A stretch of 64,000 bases of DNA, from contig CASEDP010000008.1 of assembly GCA_949286835.1 (NCBI GenBank), positions 62,001 to 126,000 on the forward strand, written 5' to 3'. The position numbers and the translations under genes are program-made. The notes beneath the pieces are model-generated. The model did no database searches and was not told the origin of the DNA. It was given only the letters and a program-made list of their open reading frames with translations. Source of the DNA: an uncultured Clostridia bacterium. Its GTDB lineage: Bacteria > Bacillota > Clostridia > Christensenellales > Borkfalkiaceae. Below, piece by piece: positions 24,297-32,027 of the stretch. Within the stretch, counting starts at the first letter, position 1. The number at the start of each line of letters is the position of its first letter.

Positions 24297-25087
24297 CAGT
24301 TGACCTCCGCTAAGTCGGGGCTTAAGACAAGTTTTTGTATGCGCTGCGGCGAAACCCCGATGAGCACGCCGCTTAATGTGCGCCTGTGCCTGCCGTCATC
24401 GATTTCCACGCTGTCCGCCCTGAATACGGGCAGCTTTGCCCTGCCTGATACAGTATGTATTTCCACGCAACTTTTTATGCTCTCTACGTCGGTGAGTTTC
24501 TGCGCGAGTTCGACAGGCGCGACGCTTACGGGCACGCCGCCATAGCGCACCCTGTTGCCGCTGTCGTAAAAGGCAGGACATTCTGCCACCCTGTCGCCCA
24601 CCGTCACCCTGCATCTGACCGTGCCGAGGCAATGGGCAGACATAAATTTTAACGCCGCCCTGCGCACGGCAAGAAAAAAGATCAGCGCCACAAAGAGCGG
24701 TATGCCCACCGGCACGGAGGAGACGAGATAGCCCCCGCCCTGAGCGTATTGCGCGCCCGTCAGCGAGAAGAGCGCTATCAGCGCCCCGCCTACGACAAAC
24801 GTCGCCGCCATAAAGAGCGCAGTGAACTTTATGTAGCCCGAAAACCTTGAAAATCTGCCGCCGACAGCACACATAGCCGCACCCGAAACGAGCTTGAGCG
24901 CAACCTGCGCGAGTGCGCTCTCTATGCCCATAAGCGGATAGACGACTGCAAAGCACGCGCCCGCAGCCGCGGCAAGGGCTATGCGCCTGCGCGAACAGGT
25001 GTTCTTTGTCACTCCCTTCACGGCATACAGCAGGGTGAAGTCCATACAGAAATTTTCAAGCAGGGCATATTCGGCATATACTTGCAT
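24296..25087 (-). CDS. spoIIGA: Pro-SigE processing protease SpoIIGA
   Basis: This 263-residue membrane-embedded aspartic protease cleaves pro-SigE at the sporulation septum. Five hydrophobic segments fill about residues 1-150 (VYAEYALLENFCMDFTLLY at the start is typical of the family). The cytoplasmic domain holds the catalytic Asp in FYDSGNRVRYGG (about residue 171). It is the first gene of the spoIIGA-sigE pair. Upstream lie TATAAT and two Spo0A-box-like octamers, as expected for a promoter activated by phosphorylated Spo0A. Confidence 0.95.
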   Translation of the reverse strand: MQVYAEYALLENFCMDFTLLYAVKGVTKNTCSRRRIALAAAAGACFAVVYPLMGIESALAQVALKLVSGAAMCAVGGRFSRFSGYIKFTALFMAATFVVGGALIALFSLTGAQYAQGGGYLVSSVPVGIPLFVALIFFLAVRRAALKFMSAHCLGTVRCRVTVGDRVAECPAFYDSGNRVRYGGVPVSVAPVELAQKLTDVESIKSCVEIHTVSGRAKLPVFRADSVEIDDGRHRRTLSGVLIGVSPQRIQKLVLSPDLAEVN

Positions 25088-25097
25088 CGTGCAAGCA

Positions 25098-25142
25098 TTA
25101 TATAGCCTGCCGCCCTGTCGTAAAATGTAAAATATTGTCGCA
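25098..25142 (-). promoter_or_regulatory. Probable Spo0A-controlled promoter of spoIIGA-sigE
   Basis: A minus-strand TATAAT lies at 25098-25103. No good -35 box is at 17 bp. On the plus strand, CTGTCGTA (25115-25122) and TTGTCGCA (25135-25142) each resemble the Spo0A box TTGTCGAA, with two mismatches, 20 bp apart. In B. subtilis the spoIIG promoter also has abnormal spacing and paired Spo0A boxes. The call is by analogy. Confidence 0.45.
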
Positions 25143-25337
25143 ATTGCAGGAATTTTGGCGGCAACGGCAGGGCGACAAGTTGCGCGAAAGTGCGGCGGAC
25201 GGCAAGGGCTGCGGCTCGCGCGGGTGCACGGATACGCGGGGTACGGACGAGGACGGACGGGTGCAATCGGGAAAATTCGGACGGTTTAGGGGAAAAGGCG
25301 CCAAACGATATCAAAAGGGCGCAGATAAAATATAAAA
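25143..25337. other. Intergenic DNA between spoIIGA and aspartate kinase
   Basis: The gap between spoIIGA and the aspartate kinase gene is 317 bp. Apart from the spoIIGA promoter region and the terminator at 25338-25384, this part is GC-rich with no convincing gene; short open frames here have no ribosome binding sites. A further TTGTCG-like octamer (GGCGACAAG, about 25171) could be a third weak Spo0A box. Confidence 0.4.
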
Positions 25338-25384
25338 AGGGCGCAAAAAGGGCGGCGACTGCCAATTTATGGCAGTCGCCGCCC
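25338..25384 (-). terminator. Terminator after aspartate kinase
   Basis: GGGCGGCGACTGCC pairs perfectly with GGCAGTCGCCGCCC (14 bp, 7-base loop). On the minus strand TTTTTGCGCCCTTTTT follows. This is a strong intrinsic terminator for the cdaA-to-aspartate-kinase gene series. Confidence 0.88.
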
Positions 25385-25404
25385 GAATATTTACAGATTG
25401 CAAT

Positions 25405-26724
25405 TTAAGCGAAGAACTCGTGATAGATAGCGTCTATGCACTTTTCGCAGTCCTCGTTCCTGACGCCGACGATTATGTTGAGCTCGCTGGAGCCCTGGTC
25501 GATGAGCTTGGCGTTTATGTTTGCCTGCGCCATTGCCTTGAAGAGCCTTGCCGAAGTGCCTATCGAGGAGGACATACCGTGACCGACGGTTGCAATCAGC
25601 GCGACGTTTTCCATCACCCTTATTACGTCGGGTTCGACGTCGTTCTTGATGCCCTCTATCACCCTTTCGAGCTTATAGTCCCTCGCATAGCTGCTGTCGA
25701 ACACGACCGACATCGTGTCTATTCCCGAGGGAATGTGCTCCACGGGGATATTCTCCCTCTCGAGTACGGAGAGCACCTTTCTGACAAAGCCGATTTCGGC
25801 GTTCATATGTGTCTTTTCGATGAGAAGTACGGTGAAGTTCTTTTTGCCCGCTATGCCCGTGACGATGTTGCCTTCCGGCTTATACTGCGATATGGGAATT
25901 ATAGACGTACCCTCGTCCTCGGGGCGGAAGGTGTTCTTTATCTTTATGGGAATGTTCGCCTTGCGGACGGGATAGATGCTGTCGGGGTGGAGCACGTTTG
26001 CGCCCATATACGACAGCTCGAACAGCTCCTTATAGGACAGCGTCTTGATGTGCCTGGGGTTATCTACAATTCTGGGGTCGCAGGCAAGAAAGCCAGATAC
26101 GTCCGTCCAGTTTTCGTACACGCTGGCATTGACCGCCCTTGCGACGATTGCGCCCGTTATGTCCGAACCGCCCCTCGAGAAGGTCTTGACCCTGCCAGAC
26201 GCCGACTTGCCGTAAAACCCGGGGAACACGACCATATCCTGCCCCTCTACCGCCTTGGAGATTGCCTTGTACGTCTTTTCGCCGTCTAAAAGCCCCTGCT
26301 CGTTGAAGAAGATTACGTCCTCGCTGTCGATGAACGTCGCGCCGAGAAGCACCGCCATAACCCTTGCGGAGAGATATTCGCCCCTCGATGCGGCGAAGTC
26401 CTCGCTCTTCTCCTCGACGAGGCGCTTTTCGGTCTCGTTGAGAATGGAGGTTATGTCCATTGCGAGGTTGAGCTCCTTTACTATGCTCTCGAACCTTGTC
26501 CTTATCTTGGAAAACGACGCCTCGCAACTGCCCGTGCGCTTGAGCTCGTCATAGCAGGCATACAGGAGGTCGGTGACCTTGATGTCGCCGCTGAAGCGCT
26601 TTCCGGGCGCGCTGACGACGACGTATTTTCTCGCTTCGTCGGAGAGCAATATCTTCTTGACGGCGTTCATCACGTTGCCGTCCGCCATTGAAGTTCCGCC
26701 GAATTTACAAACTTTAAGTGCCAT
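25405..26724 (-). CDS. Aspartate kinase
   Basis: This 439-residue monofunctional aspartokinase catalyses the first step of the aspartate family (lysine, threonine, methionine, diaminopimelate). The nucleotide-binding KFGGTSMADG motif is at residues 7-16, and a GRGGSD-type element appears as FSRGGSDITGA. Two ACT domains follow (about 310-439; IGFVRKVLSVLERENIPVE and NINAKLIDQGSSELNIIVG). The sequence style is that of the ThrA-like long type rather than the alpha/beta LysC type. Feedback effector cannot be told from sequence. It follows a DUF1015 gene by 4 bp. Confidence 0.95.
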   Translation of the reverse strand: MALKVCKFGGTSMADGNVMNAVKKILLSDEARKYVVVSAPGKRFSGDIKVTDLLYACYDELKRTGSCEASFSKIRTRFESIVKELNLAMDITSILNETEKRLVEEKSEDFAASRGEYLSARVMAVLLGATFIDSEDVIFFNEQGLLDGEKTYKAISKAVEGQDMVVFPGFYGKSASGRVKTFSRGGSDITGAIVARAVNASVYENWTDVSGFLACDPRIVDNPRHIKTLSYKELFELSYMGANVLHPDSIYPVRKANIPIKIKNTFRPEDEGTSIIPISQYKPEGNIVTGIAGKKNFTVLLIEKTHMNAEIGFVRKVLSVLERENIPVEHIPSGIDTMSVVFDSSYARDYKLERVIEGIKNDVEPDVIRVMENVALIATVGHGMSSSIGTSARLFKAMAQANINAKLIDQGSSELNIIVGVRNEDCEKCIDAIYHEFFA

Positions 26725-26728
26725 TTTC

Positions 26729-27922
26729 TTATCCCTTTACTATTTTCTTAGCTTCTATATAATATCTCTTCTCGTTGCCTTCGCCCATCGAAAAGGTCTT
26801 TCTGGGCAGGTTACCGCCCGTGACTATCAGGCGGAAGAAATCGTCCTTTCTTATCGGGGGAAGGGCTATCCCCACGCCGTCCGCCGCCAGCCTTTCAAGC
26901 TGGTCGTCGCCGTGGATATAGTCCACCTCGCCGCCGTTTTCTGCAATGAATGAGGAGATGTACGCGTCAAGTTCCCTTATGCCCTGAGGCACGTCTGCAT
27001 TGAACGGCACGCACATTCGGCCGCTGCGGGTGACTATCTGCGCGCTGCCGTCGCCGCACGGTCTGTACCCCTCTATAAACGCGTCCGCCCTGTCCGTCTT
27101 TACGAAGCGGTGAATGGGCTCGAAGAATAGCGCGGGGTCGTAGATGTTGACCGCCTCGACGAGGGCATAGCGCGCGGGGTGGTTTGCCCGCTCGCTCTCG
27201 CTTAAAGAGGGTTTGAGCTCCTCCCAGCAGGTCTTGGCGGTAGCGATGGAATGGTTTCCGTCGCCGACGGCAAAGAGCAGCTTCTGTCCGTTGCCGTACC
27301 TGTCGCCCTCCGCAAGGCGGTAGAGGCTCTCCCTTACTTCGGGAGAGTTGTCGATATAAGTGCCCATGACGTGTCCGCCGCCCATATTGAGGTCGAAGTC
27401 GTACAGCGTTCTGCCCCGCTTCACGCAGGCGAGAACGGTATTTTCGGGGTCGTCGTAGAGCAGCATCACGTGGGGCAACTCTATCGGCGCGTTCTTTCTT
27501 ATCTTTACCCTGGGAGGTATTCTCTCCAGAATGGTCGCCTCTGTAGAGCGTATGAGCGCCGTCGTGCCCTTTTCAAACGAATAGTCCTCGAGGTCGACGG
27601 CGAGCACTATGCCCGTCCTGACGCCCGACGCCGTGCGCCTTTCGACGAGAATGAAGCCGCCCTCCACTTCCCTGAATACGCCGCCGTCAAGGTAGCTCCT
27701 CATTGCGGCGTTTATGCGCGCGATGCGCGCTTCGGGGTCGTCCTTGAGATATATTTCGGGATATACGAGGTTGAGCGCCGAGGGGCTGTCGCCGACATAC
27801 TCCTCCAGCGTCTGCCAGTACTTCAAATCGGACGTGAACTGGTCGCAGGCGTTGACCGCCCACCTGGGCATATCCGTGCCCTCGCGGGGGAGAAGCACCA
27901 AAGGTATCTTTACGGTATCCAT
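26729..27922 (-). CDS. DUF1015-family protein
   Basis: This 397-residue protein belongs to DUF1015, a conserved bacterial family of unknown biochemical function. Recognisable parts are MPRWAVNACDQFTSD (residues 18-32), YIDNSPEVRESLYRL (about 210), FAVGDGNHSIATAKTCWEEL (about 233-252) and the C-terminal RKTFSMGEGNEKRYY. The invariant GDGNHS motif suggests an active or binding site. A GGGGGAAA ribosome binding site precedes the ATG. It lies between the CdaR-like micro-ORF and aspartate kinase in what looks like one transcript with cdaA. Confidence 0.88.
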   Translation of the reverse strand: MDTVKIPLVLLPREGTDMPRWAVNACDQFTSDLKYWQTLEEYVGDSPSALNLVYPEIYLKDDPEARIARINAAMRSYLDGGVFREVEGGFILVERRTASGVRTGIVLAVDLEDYSFEKGTTALIRSTEATILERIPPRVKIRKNAPIELPHVMLLYDDPENTVLACVKRGRTLYDFDLNMGGGHVMGTYIDNSPEVRESLYRLAEGDRYGNGQKLLFAVGDGNHSIATAKTCWEELKPSLSESERANHPARYALVEAVNIYDPALFFEPIHRFVKTDRADAFIEGYRPCGDGSAQIVTRSGRMCVPFNADVPQGIRELDAYISSFIAENGGEVDYIHGDDQLERLAADGVGIALPPIRKDDFFRLIVTGGNLPRKTFSMGEGNEKRYYIEAKKIVKG

Positions 27923-27932
27923 ATTTTCCCCC

Positions 27933-28043
27933 TTACGCGATGTTTATGAACGCCACCACAAGCGCCGCGACGGCTATGGCGAGCAATTTTATGTCTATAT
28001 TCTTTGTGAAAAGGTCTGAAAGAAATTTTGTGAACTTTTTCAT
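27933..28043 (-). CDS. 36-residue CdaR/YbbR-like membrane micro-protein
   Basis: This short frame encodes 36 residues: a basic start MKKFTKFLSDLFTKNID and one hydrophobic helix (KLLAIAVAALVVAFINIA), then TAA. It has an excellent GGAGGG site seven bases before the ATG, placed inside the last codons of cdaA, so translation is probably coupled to cdaA. The position and the pattern basic-NxxxK-LL-hydrophobic match the N-terminal membrane anchor of CdaR (YbbR), the regulator normally encoded right after cdaA; all YbbR repeat domains are missing. It is either a remnant or a functional minimal form. Confidence 0.7.
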   Translation of the reverse strand: MKKFTKFLSDLFTKNIDIKLLAIAVAALVVAFINIA

Positions 28044-28046
28044 TGC

Positions 28047-28856
28047 TTAACCCTCCGCCGTAAGATCCGTCCAGTAGTAGTCGCTGAGAATGTTCTTGAG
28101 GTCGGCGTCGCTTGCATATCTCTTCCTTATCTCGCCGTTCTTGGCAATGGAGATTATGCCCGTCTCCTCGGAGACGACTATCGCCGTGACCGCGGCGACC
28201 TTGGTGACGCCCAGCGCCGCGCGGTGGCGGGAACCTATCTCCTGCGGGAGCCCGTCGTTTTCGATGAGCGGCAGGAAGCAGCCAGCGGCGTGAATTTTAT
28301 CGCCCTCGATTATCATTGCGCCGTCGTGCAGGGGCGCCTTGGGGTAGAACACCGCCTCTATCATCGGCGCGTTTATCTCCGCATTTATGACCGTGCCGCT
28401 GGAGACTATTCCGTCGGGCAGGTTGTCGTTGGAGAGCACTATGAGCGCGCCTATGTCGTTCTTGGACATATGCTGCACCGCCCTTATGATTTCGTCAATG
28501 GTGTACTCTATGTTGTGCACGGTGAGATTTTCGTTTCTGTTGTGCTTTTTTGTGCCCGTGCCGAGGAGCGAGCGCTTGATTTCGGTATTGAAGAGCAACA
28601 GGACGAACACCGTGCCAGTGACCACGATGAGGACGAGCGTCTGCGACTCTATGTCCTTAGACATGGAGAACGCCAGCCCGAACAGCGTTATGACGACCGA
28701 AAAGAGCGCGATTATTATGCCCGCCTTGTTTTCCCTTAAGATCTTGAATACGATATAAAACACGATTGCGAAAACTATGAACTCGAAGAGGTAGCTCCAG
28801 TCAATCGTGATGAACATATTTGCTATTCTGTTTCCGTAATCCTGCCAGAAACCCAT
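28047..28856 (-). CDS. cdaA: Diadenylate cyclase CdaA
   Basis: This 269-residue membrane enzyme makes cyclic di-AMP from two ATP. Three transmembrane helices fill about residues 15-100 (LFEFIVFAIVFYIVFKIL; GIIIALFSVVITLFGLAF; TLVLIVVTGTVFVLLLF). The DAC domain holds the catalytic motifs LHDGAMII (about residues 176-183) and GSRHRAALGV (about 208-217), both intact. In most Firmicutes cdaA is followed by cdaR and glmM; here only a 36-residue CdaR-like anchor follows, then DUF1015. A TATAAT lies about 35 bp upstream of the start, without a clear -35. Confidence 0.96.
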   Translation of the reverse strand: MGFWQDYGNRIANMFITIDWSYLFEFIVFAIVFYIVFKILRENKAGIIIALFSVVITLFGLAFSMSKDIESQTLVLIVVTGTVFVLLLFNTEIKRSLLGTGTKKHNRNENLTVHNIEYTIDEIIRAVQHMSKNDIGALIVLSNDNLPDGIVSSGTVINAEINAPMIEAVFYPKAPLHDGAMIIEGDKIHAAGCFLPLIENDGLPQEIGSRHRAALGVTKVAAVTAIVVSEETGIISIAKNGEIRKRYASDADLKNILSDYYWTDLTAEG

Positions 28857-28913
28857 AAATTAACTCCCACCATCCGACGGTATTATATACACAATTATTA
28901 TATTATTTTGTGC

Positions 28914-28950
28914 AAAAAAAATAAAGCGTTTTAAGCCGCTTTATGTTTTT
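28914..28950 (-). terminator. Terminator between holA and cdaA
   Basis: ATAAAGCG and CGCTTTAT (8 bp, 8-base loop) are flanked by T-rich tracts on both strands; TTTTTTTT follows on the minus strand. It separates the comEC-holA transcript from cdaA. Confidence 0.8.
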
Positions 28951-28970
28951 TAATTTATATTTGTCAGGCT

Positions 28971-29948
28971 TTATGAGAAAAATACCTTTGCCAACGCCGT
29001 CTTAAAGGCGCCGTGGGGCGTCATTTCGCCGCTCTTGAGCGCCGACGCAAGCGAATAGGTGCCCGAAAAGAGGGTTGAAAGCCTTTCCGCGCCTATCGCC
29101 CTCGCCTGCTCCCTGCTCTTCTTTACGCCCCATTCGGTCATCTTCAGCGCGGAGGCGATTTCGCCGTCGCGTTCGCCGCTTGAAACAATGTACAGAAGAT
29201 TTTTGAAGTAGGTGGCGAGCGACGAGATGAGCGCGTTTTCGTCCAGCCCCTTGGAAAGGAGGTCGTCGGATATCGCTGCAAAGGAGGCATAGTCCCTCCG
29301 CGCGACGCAGTTGGTCATCTCGTAGATGCGGTAGTCGGCGTCCTTATAGACGAGCTCGTCGACGTCCGCGCGCGTAACTTTGCCCGCGTCCTTAGCCCAC
29401 TCCGTGAGCTTTTCCACCTCGCGCGAGACCCTGGACATATCCGAAAGGCAATAGGCGGCGATCGCCCCGCACGCCTCCTGCGAGGCGGAAATGCCCGCGC
29501 GCTTGAAGGTTATGTACGCCCAGCGGGTGACTGTCTCCTCGTCCGACTTGTTGCAGTTGACATACGTCACCGCCTTTTTGCGCTTTAAATCGACGCCTTT
29601 TTTGCCCTGCGAGTTGACGATTATTAGTATCGTAGTCGAAGGAAAATTCTCAAACAGCGGCTTTAAATATCTCTCGAACTCACTCTCCGAGGGGTAAAAT
29701 TCGCTGACCTTTATTATGCGCTTTTCCGCCATAAACGGAAATGCCTGCAGTGCCGCCGTAAACGCCGAAAATGCGCTCCCCTTGATGTCCGCGCCGTCAT
29801 AAGACGAATAGTTCAGTTCGGGCATCTCCGAAAAGGCGTCCCGTATCTGCTTTTCGGCGTGTATGCGGAAATAGGCGTCGTTGCCCTCCAGAAGATATAC
29901 AGGGCGGGCGCCCTCCTTTATGTCGTCCTTGAGTTGTACGTATTCCAT
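28971..29948 (-). CDS. holA: DNA polymerase III delta subunit
   Basis: This 325-residue protein is the delta clamp-loader subunit, which opens the beta sliding clamp. The N-terminal RPVYLLEGNDAYFRIHAEKQIR segment (residues 15-36) and the collar-domain region EWGVKKSREQAR (about residue 274) are typical. There is no catalytic Walker motif, as expected for delta. It follows a comEC-like gene by 3 bp, the classical comEC-holA order of Firmicutes. A terminator lies downstream. Confidence 0.94.
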   Translation of the reverse strand: MEYVQLKDDIKEGARPVYLLEGNDAYFRIHAEKQIRDAFSEMPELNYSSYDGADIKGSAFSAFTAALQAFPFMAEKRIIKVSEFYPSESEFERYLKPLFENFPSTTILIIVNSQGKKGVDLKRKKAVTYVNCNKSDEETVTRWAYITFKRAGISASQEACGAIAAYCLSDMSRVSREVEKLTEWAKDAGKVTRADVDELVYKDADYRIYEMTNCVARRDYASFAAISDDLLSKGLDENALISSLATYFKNLLYIVSSGERDGEIASALKMTEWGVKKSREQARAIGAERLSTLFSGTYSLASALKSGEMTPHGAFKTALAKVFFS

Positions 29949-29951
29949 AAG

Positions 29952-32015
29952 TTACTCCTTTGGCACCGCCGTAACGAGCAAATATGCGCCGTCCGACAGG
30001 GTGTATGTCAGTTGTCCGCTGTACGAAAGGTCATAGTCGTCCTCCCCGGTGACCGCTACCGCCTGCCTCTCCTCCGAGGCATAGACTACTATGTCCGCCC
30101 CGCGCATATCCGAGAGGTCGTATTCGACGTCGGTAAAGATTATCGCCACCTTTACGCCCTCCGCCTCGATCAGCGCGAAGTCGGGCGAGAGCGTCACCTC
30201 CGCGCCGCACAGCGAAAAGCGCGAAGAGGAAATTATCTTAGTCGACGAGACGTTGCCCGTAAAGGGCGCGCCAGCGCAGACGTACAGCAACGGATATTGC
30301 CTGCCGAGATTGAGATAGGACGAAAGGTCCTCTCCGTCGCCGACGAGCACGACAGCCGCCGCATCGTCCGGCATATCGGCGACGCCGTAATAGCCGTCGG
30401 TTATGAACACCGCACTGCCCTGCGGGGTATAAAGCGTAACAGCACAGCCCGAATAGCCCGTAGAGAGCGTCACCCGCGTGCCGCCGAAGCTGACATATGC
30501 CGCGACGACCGCAACGACGACGAGAGTGAGCGCCGCTGAGAGGTCTGCAAGGCGCAGGGGCGCTATGAGGTTTATTTTGTCCGTCGCGCCGACAAAGAGC
30601 AACAGCGCGGCGGCGTATGTAAGGGCGCCGTTCCAGCCCGAGAGAAGCGCGCTTTCAAAGCCCAGCGCCGTCATTGCGTTTATGAACGCCTCCATCGGGA
30701 TACATACGACGGAGAGAACCGCGCCGAACGCGGGAAAGACGAGCGTTATGCCCGTAGCCGCAAAGATGACGACGTAGAACGCCGACAGCACGGGAAGCAC
30801 CAGGACGTTTAAAACTATCCCCACCGCCGAGACATAGCCGAAACCCGACATAAGCCCCGCAAAGCTGCCCGCCTGCGCCGAGAGGCTGACGGACAGCGAA
30901 GAGACAAGCTTGCGCGGGAGAAATTTTAAGAGCCGCTGCACGGGATATTTTAAAAACACTATGCCCGAGACCGCCGAAAAAGAGAGTATGAAGCCCTTGT
31001 CCAGAAGGTACATCGGGTTGATTAAAAGAAGTATCGCCGCGGCGAGCGAAACGGCGTTGAAGGTATCGTACCTGCGCTGAAAGAGGGACAACACCGCCGC
31101 CACGGAGCACATCACCGCCGCCCTCACCGACGACGGCGTGAACGAACACACCGCCGAATAGAAGAAGATGAACGCGACGCTGACGGGAACGGATATGTAC
31201 CTGTTCACCCTCTTGAGCGCAAGAGTCATCGCTCCGAAAATTACGCCTATGTGCAGCCCCGAAACGGCGAAGATGTGCGCAATTCCGCCATAACGGAATG
31301 CCGAAATCGTGCCGTCGGCTATTCCCGAGGAGTCGCCCGTAAGCATTGCGTAAATTACCGCTGCGGTGTTTTGGTCGAGGTTTGCATACAGCGCGTCGTA
31401 TATCGCGTTTCTCACCGACGGGGCAACGGAAAAGCTCTGCGAGGCGTCCAGCCCGCCGTACACCGTGCAATAGTACTTTATGCCCGACACGGCGCGGTAG
31501 CCCGTTCCGCCGTCAGAGAAAAAGCTCTCCTTGCCGAGCGTCGTTAAAAGTTCTGCGTCGTACCCCGCGCGGCAATAGTCGCCCGCCGCGTCCGTAAGGT
31601 AGACAATGACCTTTCCGCCCAGAGGCGTTCCTTCAAAAGTTGCGCCGCGAAGGACGAGATATATCCCGCCCGAGGAGGTTGAGCCCACCTCTTCCACCCT
31701 GCCGACGAGCGTGCCGAGCTGACCGAGCGGAACGTCCGCCGTGCAGTAGGAGATATAGTAGGCGTACGTCGAAAATGCGCCTATCGCAAAGAACACGCCC
31801 GCAACCGCAATCAGGGCGGCGCACCCTTTAAGTCCCCTTGCGAGCACGGCGATTATGAACGCGCAGGCAAACGCCGCGACGGGACAGAGCAGAATTACCT
31901 GCTCCGCTCCGCAATACGCCGCAACGAGCGCGCAGGCTATCCCCGCAATGAGGGAGAGCGCGACGAGCGTGAATATTCTTAAGTTGACAATTCTACGGCG
32001 CGCGCGGCGTGACAT
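29952..32015 (-). CDS. ComEC/Rec2-family membrane protein with degenerate C-terminal domain
   Basis: This 687-residue protein has an N-terminal DUF4131-type part (two helices and an OB-fold-like segment) and the Competence domain with many transmembrane helices (IFAVSGLHIGVIFGAMTLALK region, about residues 250-500). ComEC carries single-stranded DNA across the membrane during natural transformation. The C-terminal part (about 505-687), where a metallo-beta-lactamase-like nuclease normally lies, has no HxHxDH motif and no recognisable metal ligands. DNA uptake is therefore uncertain. No comEA or comEB is next to it. The gene starts the unit with holA. Confidence 0.88.
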   Translation of the reverse strand: MSRRARRRIVNLRIFTLVALSLIAGIACALVAAYCGAEQVILLCPVAAFACAFIIAVLARGLKGCAALIAVAGVFFAIGAFSTYAYYISYCTADVPLGQLGTLVGRVEEVGSTSSGGIYLVLRGATFEGTPLGGKVIVYLTDAAGDYCRAGYDAELLTTLGKESFFSDGGTGYRAVSGIKYYCTVYGGLDASQSFSVAPSVRNAIYDALYANLDQNTAAVIYAMLTGDSSGIADGTISAFRYGGIAHIFAVSGLHIGVIFGAMTLALKRVNRYISVPVSVAFIFFYSAVCSFTPSSVRAAVMCSVAAVLSLFQRRYDTFNAVSLAAAILLLINPMYLLDKGFILSFSAVSGIVFLKYPVQRLLKFLPRKLVSSLSVSLSAQAGSFAGLMSGFGYVSAVGIVLNVLVLPVLSAFYVVIFAATGITLVFPAFGAVLSVVCIPMEAFINAMTALGFESALLSGWNGALTYAAALLLFVGATDKINLIAPLRLADLSAALTLVVVAVVAAYVSFGGTRVTLSTGYSGCAVTLYTPQGSAVFITDGYYGVADMPDDAAAVVLVGDGEDLSSYLNLGRQYPLLYVCAGAPFTGNVSSTKIISSSRFSLCGAEVTLSPDFALIEAEGVKVAIIFTDVEYDLSDMRGADIVVYASEERQAVAVTGEDDYDLSYSGQLTYTLSDGAYLLVTAVPKE

Positions 32016-32027
32016 ATGCTAAAGCCG

